NCBI RefSeq assembly: GCF_947494755.1
Contig: NZ_CANLVZ010000015.1
Location: 31,815-95,814 of the forward strand
Origin: an uncultured Tateyamaria sp.
GTDB lineage: Bacteria; Pseudomonadota; Alphaproteobacteria; Rhodobacterales; Rhodobacteraceae
Direction: 5' to 3'
DNA: 64,000 bases
In this document: positions 34,003-42,012 of the stretch, in pieces
Layout: the number at the start of each line of letters is the position of its first letter
Position numbering within the stretch: the first letter of the stretch is position 1
Made by a program: the position numbers and the translations under genes
Notes under the pieces: generated by a model
What the model was told of the DNA's origin: nothing
Database searches by the model: none
Seen by the model: only the letters and a program-made list of their open reading frames with translations

Positions 34003-35325
34003 ATGGCGCATTCCCCTTTTTCACCCGGTGTTGCGGCGGGTCGTTTGGACGCTGATGCTTATCAGGATAACTTTTCCGATCTGCATCCGGCGCTTGATCC
34101 GCATGAGGCTTTGGTAGCCGCAGATCGCTGTTATTTCTGTCATGACGCACCGTGCATCACCGCCTGTCCCACTGACATTGACATACCCTTGTTCATTCGC
34201 CAGATCGCGACCGGCACGCCGGATGCCGCCGCCAAGACCATCCTGACCCAGAACATCATGGGCGGCATGTGCGCGCGTGTCTGTCCGACCGAGACCTTGT
34301 GCGAAGAGGCCTGCGTACGTGAGATGGCTGAAGGCAAGCCTGTTTTGATCGGGCAGTTGCAACGCTATGCGACGGATCATTTGCAGGCGCAGGATGTCCA
34401 CCCGTTCACCCGCGCGGCTGCGACGGGCAAGACTGTGGCCGTGGTCGGCGCGGGTCCTGCCGGCCTGTCCTGTGCGCATCGTCTGGCAATGCTTGGGCAT
34501 GACGTGACCGTCTATGATGCGCGCAGCAAGGCGGGCGGTCTGAACGAGTATGGGATTGCCGCCTACAAGGCCCCCGATGGCTTTGCGCAGGCCGAAGTTG
34601 ATTGGCTGCTTAAGATCGGTGGCATTTCCGTCGAGTATGAGACCGCTCTTGGCGCGGACATTTCTTTGGACGGTTTGAGAGCGCAGTTTGATGCGGTGTT
34701 TCTGGGCATGGGCCTTGGCGGGGTGAATGCGCTGGCCATTGATGGCGGTGATAGGGACGGGGTGTTAGATGCGGTCGATTTCATCGCCGATCTGCGCCAG
34801 GCCAAGGACGTGAGCGCGCTGCCTGTCGGTCGCGATGTCGTGGTGATCGGTGGTGGCATGACGGCGGTGGACGCGGCGGTGCAGTCCAAGTTGCTGGGCG
34901 CGCTGAATGTCACGCTTGCCTATCGCAGGGGCCGGGATCGTATGAACGCCTCGGTCTTTGAACAGGACCTTGCGGCCAGCAAGGGTGTGCGGATCATGAC
35001 GCATGTGGCCCCGGTTGCGCTGCATGGCAACGGGTCGGTGCGCGAAATCGAATTTGAGTATATGAATGATGACATGAGCGGCACGGGCCAGACCGTACGC
35101 ATTGCAGCGGATCAGGTGTTGCGCGCGATTGGGCAGACCCTTGAGGGGGATGTCCTGCCAGCCCTTGACGGGGGCAAGATCGCGGTCAATGCCACCGGGC
35201 AGACGTCGGTAGACGGGGTCTGGGCCGGGGGGGATTGCGCCGCTGGCGGGGATGATCTGACGGTAACGGCGGTGGCCGAAGGCCGTGATGCGGCGATGGA
35301 TATTCACGCCCGCCTGACAGCATAG
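34003..35325 (+). CDS. preT: NAD-dependent dihydropyrimidine dehydrogenase subunit PreT
   Basis: 440-residue flavin/iron-sulfur subunit that takes electrons from NAD(P)H for reduction of uracil and thymine by PreA. The N-terminal domain binds two 4Fe-4S clusters: Cys43, 46, 51, 55 (CYFCHDAPCITAC) and Cys90, 94, 100, 104 (CARVCPTETLCEEAC). The FAD Rossmann motif VVGAGPAGLS follows at about 147-156, and a second nucleotide-binding site VVVIGGGMTAVDAA lies in the latter half. ATG 34003 has a GGAG ahead; the frame from 33961 would overlap the operator region. preA follows 11 bp later. A glutamate synthase small subunit is the alternative, but the preA partner decides for PreT. Confidence 0.95.
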   Translation: MAHSPFSPGVAAGRLDADAYQDNFSDLHPALDPHEALVAADRCYFCHDAPCITACPTDIDIPLFIRQIATGTPDAAAKTILTQNIMGGMCARVCPTETLCEEACVREMAEGKPVLIGQLQRYATDHLQAQDVHPFTRAAATGKTVAVVGAGPAGLSCAHRLAMLGHDVTVYDARSKAGGLNEYGIAAYKAPDGFAQAEVDWLLKIGGISVEYETALGADISLDGLRAQFDAVFLGMGLGGVNALAIDGGDRDGVLDAVDFIADLRQAKDVSALPVGRDVVVIGGGMTAVDAAVQSKLLGALNVTLAYRRGRDRMNASVFEQDLAASKGVRIMTHVAPVALHGNGSVREIEFEYMNDDMSGTGQTVRIAADQVLRAIGQTLEGDVLPALDGGKIAVNATGQTSVDGVWAGGDCAAGGDDLTVTAVAEGRDAAMDIHARLTA

Positions 35326-35336
35326 GGAGACGGACG

Positions 35337-36644
35337 ATGGCCGATCTGACAAGCACTTTCGTAGGGATCACATCCCCCAATCCGTTCTGGCTCGCCTCCG
35401 CGCCGCCAACCGACAAGGAATACAATGTCCGCCGCGCGTTCGAGGCCGGTTGGGGCGGCGTGGTCTGGAAGACGCTCGGGCAGGCTGGCCCGCCTGTGGT
35501 GAACGTCAACGGGCCGCGGTACGGGGCCATCTATGGGGCCGATCGTCGCCTTCTCGGCCTCAACAATATCGAGTTGATCACGGATCGCGACCTTTACACC
35601 AACCTTGAAGAGATCAAGCGCGTCAAGGCGGACTATCCCGACCGGGCCATGATCGTGTCGATCATGGTCCCTTGCGAAGAAGAGGCGTGGAAAGAGATCC
35701 TGCCTTTGGTCGAGGATACCGGGGCCGACGGGATCGAGCTCAACTTTGGTTGTCCCCACGGGATGAGCGAGCGGGGCATGGGCGCTGCGGTCGGTCAGGT
35801 GCCGGAGTATATCGAAATGGTGACGCGCTGGTGCAAGCAGTACTATTCCAAGCCTGTCATCGTAAAACTGACCCCGAACATCACCGATATCCGCAAACCT
35901 GCGGCAGCGGCCAAGGCAGGTGGGGCGGATGCGGTCAGCCTGATCAACACGATCAATTCGATCACGTCCGTGAACCTCGACAGCATGTCGCCTGAGCCGT
36001 CGATTGACGGGCAAGGCTCGCACGGGGGCTATTGCGGCCCGGCGGTGAAGCCCATCGCGATGTCGATGGTGTCCGAGATTGCCCGTGACCCCGAGACGTC
36101 CGGCATCGCCATTTCCGGTATCGGCGGGATCACCACGTGGCGCGACGCGGCGGAGTTCATGACCTTGGGCTGCGGCAACGTGCAGGTCTGTACCGCAGCC
36201 ATGACATACGGCTTCAAGATCGTGCAGGAAATGATCAGCGGTCTGTCGGAATGGATGGACGAAAAGGGGCACACGAGCATCGATGATTTCCGTGGTGCCG
36301 CGGTGCCCAATGTGACGGATTGGCAGTACCTGAACCTCAATTACGTGGCCAAGGCGCAGATCAACCAGGACCTCTGCATCTCGTGCGGGCGCTGTTACGC
36401 GGCGTGTGAAGACACCTCGCATCAGGCGATTTCGATGTCGGATGATCGGGTATTCGAAGTGATTGACGGCGAATGCGTCGCCTGCAATCTGTGCGTCAAC
36501 GTTTGCCCGGTCGAGGATTGCATCACGATGGAGGCGATGACCCCCGGTACCATCGACCCGCGCACCGAAAAGGTGGTCGAACCGGACTATGCCAACTGGA
36601 CAACGCACCCCAACAACCCGGCGGCGACGACCGCCGCCGAGTAG
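35337..36644 (+). CDS. preA: NAD-dependent dihydropyrimidine dehydrogenase subunit PreA
   Basis: 435 residues: an FMN-binding dihydroorotate-dehydrogenase-like barrel (1 to about 330) and a C-terminal ferredoxin domain with Cys347, 350, 353, 357 (CISCGRCYAAC) and Cys380, 383, 386, 390 (CVACNLCVNVC). It catalyses 5,6-reduction of uracil and thymine, the first step of the reductive pathway. Substrate-loop residues NFGCPHGMSERGMG are at 136-149. Where mammalian DPD, as I recall, has the catalytic Cys in LACGQ, this protein reads AAVGQ (Val152). GGAGA precedes the ATG. It is co-transcribed with preT. Confidence 0.95.
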   Translation: MADLTSTFVGITSPNPFWLASAPPTDKEYNVRRAFEAGWGGVVWKTLGQAGPPVVNVNGPRYGAIYGADRRLLGLNNIELITDRDLYTNLEEIKRVKADYPDRAMIVSIMVPCEEEAWKEILPLVEDTGADGIELNFGCPHGMSERGMGAAVGQVPEYIEMVTRWCKQYYSKPVIVKLTPNITDIRKPAAAAKAGGADAVSLINTINSITSVNLDSMSPEPSIDGQGSHGGYCGPAVKPIAMSMVSEIARDPETSGIAISGIGGITTWRDAAEFMTLGCGNVQVCTAAMTYGFKIVQEMISGLSEWMDEKGHTSIDDFRGAAVPNVTDWQYLNLNYVAKAQINQDLCISCGRCYAACEDTSHQAISMSDDRVFEVIDGECVACNLCVNVCPVEDCITMEAMTPGTIDPRTEKVVEPDYANWTTHPNNPAATTAAE

Positions 36645-36650
36645 GACGGA

Positions 36651-37118
36651 TCAGACCGGCACGCCCTCACTTGGGGTGTCGATCTGGCCGGTGTTTTCCG
36701 TGCCAGCCGGTGTCAGCTCACGTGTCTGGACGGGGGTGCCGACGGCCTCAATCAACTGCTCAAGGCGTCGTTGCTGCAAGGATGCTTCGGCAAAGCGGCG
36801 CGCATCGGCTTCGGCCTTGGCTGGGTCATCGGCCAGTTTTGCCTCCACAACGGATTGGGCCGTGCTGGGCTGCGGGTCTGCCGTCAGGTCCACCTTGGCT
36901 GATTGGTCGCGCTGATCCGTGGCCGTCGGTGTGGCCACCGCCGAGCCGTTCCCTGTTTCAGAGGCGGCCGTCGGCGGGCTGGTTTCGGACGGTTCCGCTG
37001 TGCCTTCCGGGGGCGGTGTCTCTTTGCTCTGATCCGTGCGCGCCGTCTCGATTGGTGATTGCGGGGATTGGGGCGGCTGCGAGACGCCACCTCCCCCCAA
37101 AATCGGAAGAAAACTCAT
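36651..37118 (-). CDS. Pro/Thr/Ser-rich protein of unknown function
   Basis: 155 residues beginning MSFLPILGGGGVSQPPQS, then a low-complexity stretch rich in Pro, Thr, Ser, Glu and Ala (about 10-90) and a helical C-terminal part (AKAEADARRFAEASLQQRRLEQLIEAV) that could form a short coiled coil. No signal peptide or family recognised. ATG 37118 is used; a GTG three codons upstream is possible. It converges on preA with a 6-bp gap and lies upstream of nothing obvious, so its link to pyrimidine use is doubtful. Confidence 0.65.
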   Translation of the reverse strand: MSFLPILGGGGVSQPPQSPQSPIETARTDQSKETPPPEGTAEPSETSPPTAASETGNGSAVATPTATDQRDQSAKVDLTADPQPSTAQSVVEAKLADDPAKAEADARRFAEASLQQRRLEQLIEAVGTPVQTRELTPAGTENTGQIDTPSEGVPV

Positions 37119-37255
37119 AATATCCACTCATTGTCCTGCGCCCCCACGCGTGCCGCCTTTGTGCTCTCCCAGAGATGAACAAGGGGTTAAAGATCGGCAA
37201 CCTTCGTAAACCTCGGTTAACACGGTGTTGCCGGGCGAGCGACCTGCGGCAGGGA

Positions 37256-37879
37256 TCAGCCAGCTTCAGGCTGCAGCAGGTTGCGGAACATCCGGTCGAG
37301 CGTGTCCGAGGCGGCGTCATAGGGGGTCTCGCCGCTTAACAGGACCATGATCTGCGCCTCGAAGTCGGCATAGTGCTGGGTCGTTGACCAGATCGAAAAG
37401 AGCAGATGGCGCGGATCAATGCTGGCGAGCTTGCCTGCATCCATCCATCCTTGGATCACTGCACATTTTTCATCGAAGAGCGGTTTGAGATCGGCGACCA
37501 GATGGGGGTTCATACGGGGCGCGCCCTGCAGGATTTCACCTGCAAACAGGCGGCTTTCGCGGGGCAATTCGCGCGACATGACCAGCTTGCGCTGCACATA
37601 GCCAAGCAGTTCGGTCATCGGATCGCCCTCGCTGTCCATTTCGATCAGCGGGTCAAGCCAGGTTTCCATCAGCTGGTTGAGCAGGGTGACGTGGATGTCT
37701 TCCTTGCCTCCGAAATAGTACAGGATGTTGGGTTTGGAGAGGCCTGCGGCCTCCGCAATCTGATCCAGCGTCGCGCCGCGATAGCCATGGGCTGAAAACA
37801 CATCGAGCGCTGCATCAAGGATGAGATGACGGTTGCGCTGCTGGATGCGGCTTGGCTTTTTGGGGGCGGCGTTGGGCAT
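37256..37879 (-). CDS. rutR: TetR-family regulator RutR
   Basis: 207-residue repressor. The N-terminal TetR helix-turn-helix is seen at about 15-62 (LDVFSAHGYRGATLDQIAEAAGLSKPNILYYFGGKEDIH), and the C-terminal domain (LDPLIEMDSEGDP, SRLFAGEILQGAPRMNPHL, FSIWSTTQHYADFEAQI) matches the RutR/YcdC ligand domain. In E. coli RutR binds uracil or thymine and releases its operators. The gene is divergent from the amidohydrolase gene, with a near-consensus RutR box between them, and flanked by pyrimidine-degradation genes on both sides. Confidence 0.93.
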   Translation of the reverse strand: MPNAAPKKPSRIQQRNRHLILDAALDVFSAHGYRGATLDQIAEAAGLSKPNILYYFGGKEDIHVTLLNQLMETWLDPLIEMDSEGDPMTELLGYVQRKLVMSRELPRESRLFAGEILQGAPRMNPHLVADLKPLFDEKCAVIQGWMDAGKLASIDPRHLLFSIWSTTQHYADFEAQIMVLLSGETPYDAASDTLDRMFRNLLQPEAG

Positions 37880-37990
37880 GGCCGGTCCTTTGGTCTGTTC
37901 GCATGCTGCAACACTAGGCAGATGGACATGGTTTGGGCAATCGTGTGCAAAGCAGTTCTTGACACAAAAGCGCTGGCTGGCAATCGTGTA

Positions 37991-38006
37991 TTTACCAAAT
38001 GGTCAA
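37991..38006 (+). promoter_or_regulatory. RutR operator upstream of the amidohydrolase gene
   Basis: TTTACCAAATGGTCAA matches the RutR consensus TTGACCAnnTGGTCAA at all but one of the fixed positions. It lies 31 bp before the amidohydrolase start and 112 bp from the rutR start, so one site could control both directions (operon repression and autoregulation). Confidence 0.75.
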
Positions 38007-38037
38007 AAGTTTCGGCCATCTGCAACAGGGGATGAAC

Positions 38038-39288
38038 ATGGGCGCACCGGGCGAAAATCTGCGGATCAATGGCGATCGGCTTTGGGACAGCCTGATGGAG
38101 ATGGCCAAGATCGGCCCCGGCGTTGCGGGCGGCAACAATCGCCAGACCCTCACGGATGAGGATGCCGAAGGCCGCGCGCTATTTCAGTCGTGGTGCGAGG
38201 CTGCGGGCTGCACCATGGGCCTGGATCAGATGGGCAATATGTTTGCGCGCCGCGAAGGAACGGACCCCGACGCACTTCCGGTCTATGTCGGCTCGCATCT
38301 CGATACCCAGCCCACGGGCGGGAAATATGACGGGGTGTTGGGCGTGCTTGGGGGGCTTGAGATCATCCGCACGCTCAACGATCTGGATGTGAAGACAAAG
38401 CACCCCATCGTCGTCACAAATTTCACCAATGAAGAAGGCACGCGCTATGCGCCCGCCATGCTGTCCTCGGGCGTGTTTGCGGGCATTCATACGCAGGACT
38501 GGGCCTATGGGCGCGTCGATGCGGAGGGCAAGAGCTTTGGCGACGAGCTGATCCGCATTGGCTGGCGCGGCGATGAAGAAGTGGGCGCGCGCAAGATGCA
38601 CGCCTTCTTCGAGTTGCATATCGAACAGGGCCCCATCCTTGAGGCCGAGGGCAAGGATATCGGCGTCGTCACCCATGGGCAGGGCCTGTCCTGGACCCAA
38701 GTGACGATGCTGGGCAAGGACAGTCACACCGGATCGACCCCGATGCCGATGCGCAAGAATGCAGGCCTTGGCATGGCGCGGATTCTGGAAAAAGTCGACG
38801 AGATCGCGTGGTCCCATGCGCCGCACGCGGTCGGGGCGGCGGGTCATATCGACGTCTATCCCAATTCGCGCAACGTGATCCCCGGCAAGGTTGTCTTCAC
38901 GGTCGATTTCCGGTCCCCCGATCTGGCGGTGATCGAGGATATGGAGGCGCGCTTGCGCACCGAAGGGCAGGCCATCGCCGACGAGATGGGCCTCGAGATC
39001 GCGTTCGAGAAAGTGGGCGGGTTCGATCCGGTCGCCTTTGATGAGGGCTGTGTCAGCGCGGTGCGCGCCGCGGCCGAGCGGTTGGGCTATTCCCATCAGA
39101 ACATCATCTCGGGCGCGGGCCATGATGCCTGCTGGATCAATCAGGTTGCGCCCACGGCGATGGTGATGTGCCCCTGTGTCAATGGGCTCAGCCACAACGA
39201 GGCCGAAGAGATTTCGCGCGAATGGGCGACGGCAGGCACCGACGTGCTGATGCACGCGGTCGTTGAAACTGCAGAGATCGTGGCGTGA
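38038..39288 (+). CDS. Zn-dependent N-carbamoyl amidohydrolase (HyuC/beta-ureidopropionase type)
   Basis: 416-residue M20-type hydrolase. Metal-ligand blocks are GSHLDTQPTGGKYDGVLGV, FTNEEGTRYAP and FFELHIEQGPILE, with the dimerisation-domain DSHTGSTPMPMRKNA motif and the C-terminal SGAGHDACW His. The family splits N-carbamoyl-beta-alanine, N-carbamoyl-L-amino acids or allantoate. The setting with preTA and hydA points to beta-ureidopropionase, the last step that yields beta-alanine (or 3-aminoisobutyrate), CO2 and NH3. ATG 38038 lies six bases after AGGGG; ATG 38032 and 37999 are poorer. Its stop overlaps the next gene by four bases (GTGA). Confidence 0.92.
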   Translation: MGAPGENLRINGDRLWDSLMEMAKIGPGVAGGNNRQTLTDEDAEGRALFQSWCEAAGCTMGLDQMGNMFARREGTDPDALPVYVGSHLDTQPTGGKYDGVLGVLGGLEIIRTLNDLDVKTKHPIVVTNFTNEEGTRYAPAMLSSGVFAGIHTQDWAYGRVDAEGKSFGDELIRIGWRGDEEVGARKMHAFFELHIEQGPILEAEGKDIGVVTHGQGLSWTQVTMLGKDSHTGSTPMPMRKNAGLGMARILEKVDEIAWSHAPHAVGAAGHIDVYPNSRNVIPGKVVFTVDFRSPDLAVIEDMEARLRTEGQAIADEMGLEIAFEKVGGFDPVAFDEGCVSAVRAAAERLGYSHQNIISGAGHDACWINQVAPTAMVMCPCVNGLSHNEAEEISREWATAGTDVLMHAVVETAEIVA

Positions 39289-39617
39289 TACAAAGGCCCA
39301 TTCTCGCAATGGTAGCGATCCCAGCACTTTTCTTTGAGGTTTTTGGGTGGCTAGCGGTGTTAGGTACAATTGCGCAGGCTTTTTTTGCTTCTTTTTCGTG
39401 GCTCAAAACCGGCCACTTCTCTGCAAGCAGCCTTTTTGAAATGTTTCCACATTTGGGGGAAATCATGTTCAACTATCTGGTGCAAAACCAATATGAAAAT
39501 CTCACATTCGCAATAACCGAAGTTTGGTGGTGTATAACTGTGGCATTTGTCTTTCTTCCCATGGGAGCGGCGTTTGGCTCGCTGTACTATTTGCTCGGAG
39601 AAAGGTTAGGCGCATGA
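39285..39617 (+). CDS. Small membrane protein inside the pyrimidine operon
   Basis: 110 residues with about three hydrophobic segments (MVAIPALFFEVFGWLAVLGTIAQAFFASF; a C-terminal pair around VWWCITVAFVFLPMGAAFGSLYYLL). No family recognised. It starts at a GTG overlapping the amidohydrolase stop (GTGA) and ends overlapping the next gene (ATGA), so translation is coupled on both sides. Its sequence is visibly poorer in G and C than its neighbours, with long T-rich stretches near 39326-39415, suggesting recent acquisition or relaxed codon use. A role in transport or membrane tethering is possible but unsupported. Confidence 0.6.
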   Translation: MIQRPILAMVAIPALFFEVFGWLAVLGTIAQAFFASFSWLKTGHFSASSLFEMFPHLGEIMFNYLVQNQYENLTFAITEVWWCITVAFVFLPMGAAFGSLYYLLGERLGA

Positions 39618-39937
39618 TGCTTGACCCAGATCTGAGCATCGCGGACCGCATCGAGGCATTGGTGGCCACCGAAGTCTCGGGCGCGCCGATTGCGACGCCG
39701 TCCGACCGCGCGCTACTCAAGGCGTTCTGCACGGCCTGCATCCGCCCCTTCGCTACCACAGTGAACTTCAGTGGGGGCATTACGCAACGCTGCTGGACGG
39801 TGACGCGCACCGATGGCGCTTACCGCGTGGTGTTTCTGCCGCTTGCGGGGTACTTTGCGCTGTGCGTGGAAAGCGATTTCGGCCCGCTGGACATCGGGGT
39901 GCATGGACCTGCGTTGGGGTGTTTTGCGAGTGTGTGA
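39614..39937 (+). CDS. Conserved-looking small protein of unknown function
   Basis: 107 residues, soluble, mixed alpha/beta: an N-terminal helical part (DPDLSIADRIEALVATEVSG) and a strand-rich C-terminus (QRCWTVTRTDGAYRVVFLPLAGYFALCVESDFGPLDIGVHG). No motif recognised. Starts MM; either ATG (39614 or 39617) is possible. It overlaps the preceding gene by four bases and is followed by a GC-rich hairpin (GGGGC/GCCCC, about 39940-39955) before hydA. Coupled translation argues that it belongs to the catabolic operon. Confidence 0.65.
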   Translation: MMLDPDLSIADRIEALVATEVSGAPIATPSDRALLKAFCTACIRPFATTVNFSGGITQRCWTVTRTDGAYRVVFLPLAGYFALCVESDFGPLDIGVHGPALGCFASV

Positions 39938-40004
39938 CGGGGCGACGCCCCGGACCCCGGGATTTTTGAACAACAGATGATGACAGGCTGCGAGGAGTGA
40001 GGCG

Positions 40005-41465
40005 ATGACCAAGGTAATCAAGGGTGGCACGGTCTGCACGGCGGATCGCAGCTATGTGGCGGATGTGCTGATCGAGGATGAGGTCATCAAGCAGATTGGC
40101 GAGGACTTGTCGGGGGATGAATATATCGACGCCGAGGGGGCCTATGTGATCCCGGGCGGCATCGACCCGCACACGCATCTCGAGATGCCCTTCATGGGCA
40201 CCACCGCCGCCGAGACGTTCGAGAGCGGAACATGGGCGGCAGCGGTCGGCGGCACCACGATGATTGTCGATTTCTGCCTGCCCGGCGCGGATAGTTCAAT
40301 TAAGAATGCGATCAACGAATGGCACCGCAAGTCCGCGCCGCAGATCTGTTCGGATGTGGGCTATCACATGGCGATCACCGGTTGGAACGAGGACGTCTTT
40401 AACGAGATGAAGGACGCCGTCGATATGGGTGTCAATTCCTTCAAGCACTTCATGGCCTATAAGGGGGCCTTGATGATCGAGGATGACGAGATGTTCGCCT
40501 CGTTCAAGCGCTGCGCCGAGTTGGGTGCGCTGCCGATGGTACACGCCGAAAACGGTGATCTGGTTGCCGAGATGCAGCAGAAATACTTCGACCAGGGAAT
40601 TACGGGGCCTGAGGGCCACGCCTATTCCCGCCCGCCCGAATTTGAAGGGGAGGCCGCAAATCGTGCAATCACGATTGCGGATGCGGCGGGCGTGCCTTTG
40701 TACATCGTGCACGTGTCCTGCGAGCAGGCGCATGAGGCGATCCGCCGGGCGCGCCAAAAGGGAATGCGTGTTTACGGCGAGCCGCTGATCCAGTTTTTGA
40801 CATTGGACGAGAGCGTCTATTTTGACACCGATTGGGATTACGCCGCGCGGCGGGTGATGTCGCCCCCGTTCCGCTCCAAGGACCATCAGGATAGCCTGTG
40901 GGCGGGCCTGCAGTCGGGATCGCTACAGGTGGTGGCGACGGATCACGCCGCTTTCAATACCGAACAGAAACGTGCGGGCCGTGATGATTTCCGCATCATT
41001 CCCAACGGGTCCAATGGGCTCGAGGAACGCTTGGCGGTGCTATGGACCGAAGGAGTCGAGACGGGGCGTCTGACGCCGAACGAGTTCGTTGCCGCCACCT
41101 CGACCAATGTGGCCAAGATCCTCAACATCTATCCCAAGAAGGGGGCCATCGTCGAAGGGGCGGACGCGGATATCGTGGTGTGGGATCCCAAGATCACCAA
41201 AACCATCTCGCCTGCCAATCATCATTCGGTGCTGGATTACAACGTGTTCGAAGGGTTCGAGGTCAAAGCGCAGTCACGCTATACGCTGAGCCGGGGCGAA
41301 GTGATTTGGGCCTGGGGCCAAAACTCGCAGCCATCACCCGGACGGGGCAAGTTCGTGCCACGCCCTGCGTTTTCATCTGCCTCTCAAGCGCTGAGCAAAT
41401 GGAAGGCGCTGACGGCACCCAAGATGATCGAACGCGATCCGCTGAACATTCCGGCGGGGATTTGA
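40005..41465 (+). CDS. hydA: Dihydropyrimidinase (D-hydantoinase)
   Basis: 486-residue amidohydrolase-superfamily enzyme that opens 5,6-dihydrouracil or dihydrothymine to N-carbamoyl-beta-alanine or its methyl form. The metal centre is visible: His56 and His58 (DPHTHLEMP), the carbamylated Lys in FKHFMAYKGA (probably Lys153), His180 (VHAENGD), the HVSCEQA His and the ATDHAAF Asp. Length is typical. ATG 40005 follows GAGGAG. It provides the middle step between PreTA and the amidohydrolase encoded upstream. Confidence 0.95.
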   Translation: MTKVIKGGTVCTADRSYVADVLIEDEVIKQIGEDLSGDEYIDAEGAYVIPGGIDPHTHLEMPFMGTTAAETFESGTWAAAVGGTTMIVDFCLPGADSSIKNAINEWHRKSAPQICSDVGYHMAITGWNEDVFNEMKDAVDMGVNSFKHFMAYKGALMIEDDEMFASFKRCAELGALPMVHAENGDLVAEMQQKYFDQGITGPEGHAYSRPPEFEGEAANRAITIADAAGVPLYIVHVSCEQAHEAIRRARQKGMRVYGEPLIQFLTLDESVYFDTDWDYAARRVMSPPFRSKDHQDSLWAGLQSGSLQVVATDHAAFNTEQKRAGRDDFRIIPNGSNGLEERLAVLWTEGVETGRLTPNEFVAATSTNVAKILNIYPKKGAIVEGADADIVVWDPKITKTISPANHHSVLDYNVFEGFEVKAQSRYTLSRGEVIWAWGQNSQPSPGRGKFVPRPAFSSASQALSKWKALTAPKMIERDPLNIPAGI

Positions 41466-41511
41466 TGACGAAACGCCTCGGCCTGTGTCCTGATCGAAGA
41501 AAGCGGCGGCC

Positions 41512-42012
41512 TTGAAACCCACGTCTTTCGCAATCGAGCTGTGGGACTTGGTCCCTTCCGTCGAAACGGTCGAGCCCTACGCCACGACCTTTGCTTCGCT
41601 CGCGATCATCCTGATCGCTGTGCAAATCCTGTTGCAACGCCGCTCGGTCAATGCGGATGAGGCGCGGCTCGCGCGTGAAAGCGCGGTTTTCCTGCACACC
41701 GTGTTCGGAGATGACGTTTTTCGCGAAGAACGACGCGTATTGGGCGCGAAATGCGAACAACCCACCGACAAGATGAGCGATGAGACACGCGCGGCCATCA
41801 AGGCCGTCCTACATCGTTACGGTCTGGTGTCTCTTGCGTATAAGCATGGCGGGCTGAATCTGGACATGATCAACTCTTATTGGGGTACGGTATTCTTGAA
41901 AGATTGGGACCGGCTAAAGCCATTCGTGGAAAATGAGCGACAAAAGAATCCGCTGCTGCATTCGAACACCGAGACGCTGGCGCATACGCTCCGAGGGATG
42001 AAACGTGCCTGA
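41512..42012 (+). CDS. Membrane-anchored DUF4760-like protein
   Basis: 166 residues with one N-terminal membrane helix (TTFASLAIILIAVQILL, about 25-41) and a helical cytoplasmic domain containing FREERRVLGA, IKAVLHRYGLVSLAYKHGGLNLDMINSYWG and VENERQK, a pattern I associate with DUF4760-type proteins. Function unknown. The likely start is a TTG at 41512; no ATG is available before the middle of the protein. The last 8 bp overlap the ABC ATPase gene, so it is coupled to the transporter. Confidence 0.65.
   Translation: MKPTSFAIELWDLVPSVETVEPYATTFASLAIILIAVQILLQRRSVNADEARLARESAVFLHTVFGDDVFREERRVLGAKCEQPTDKMSDETRAAIKAVLHRYGLVSLAYKHGGLNLDMINSYWGTVFLKDWDRLKPFVENERQKNPLLHSNTETLAHTLRGMKRA

Noticed and set aside
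39938..39965. GGGGCGACGCCCCGGACCCC segment as terminator between the unknown gene and hydA
   Set aside because: It can form short hairpins and is followed by ATTTTTG, but hydA seems to belong to the same operon and GC-rich strings of this kind are common in such genomes. Not strong enough to call a terminator.
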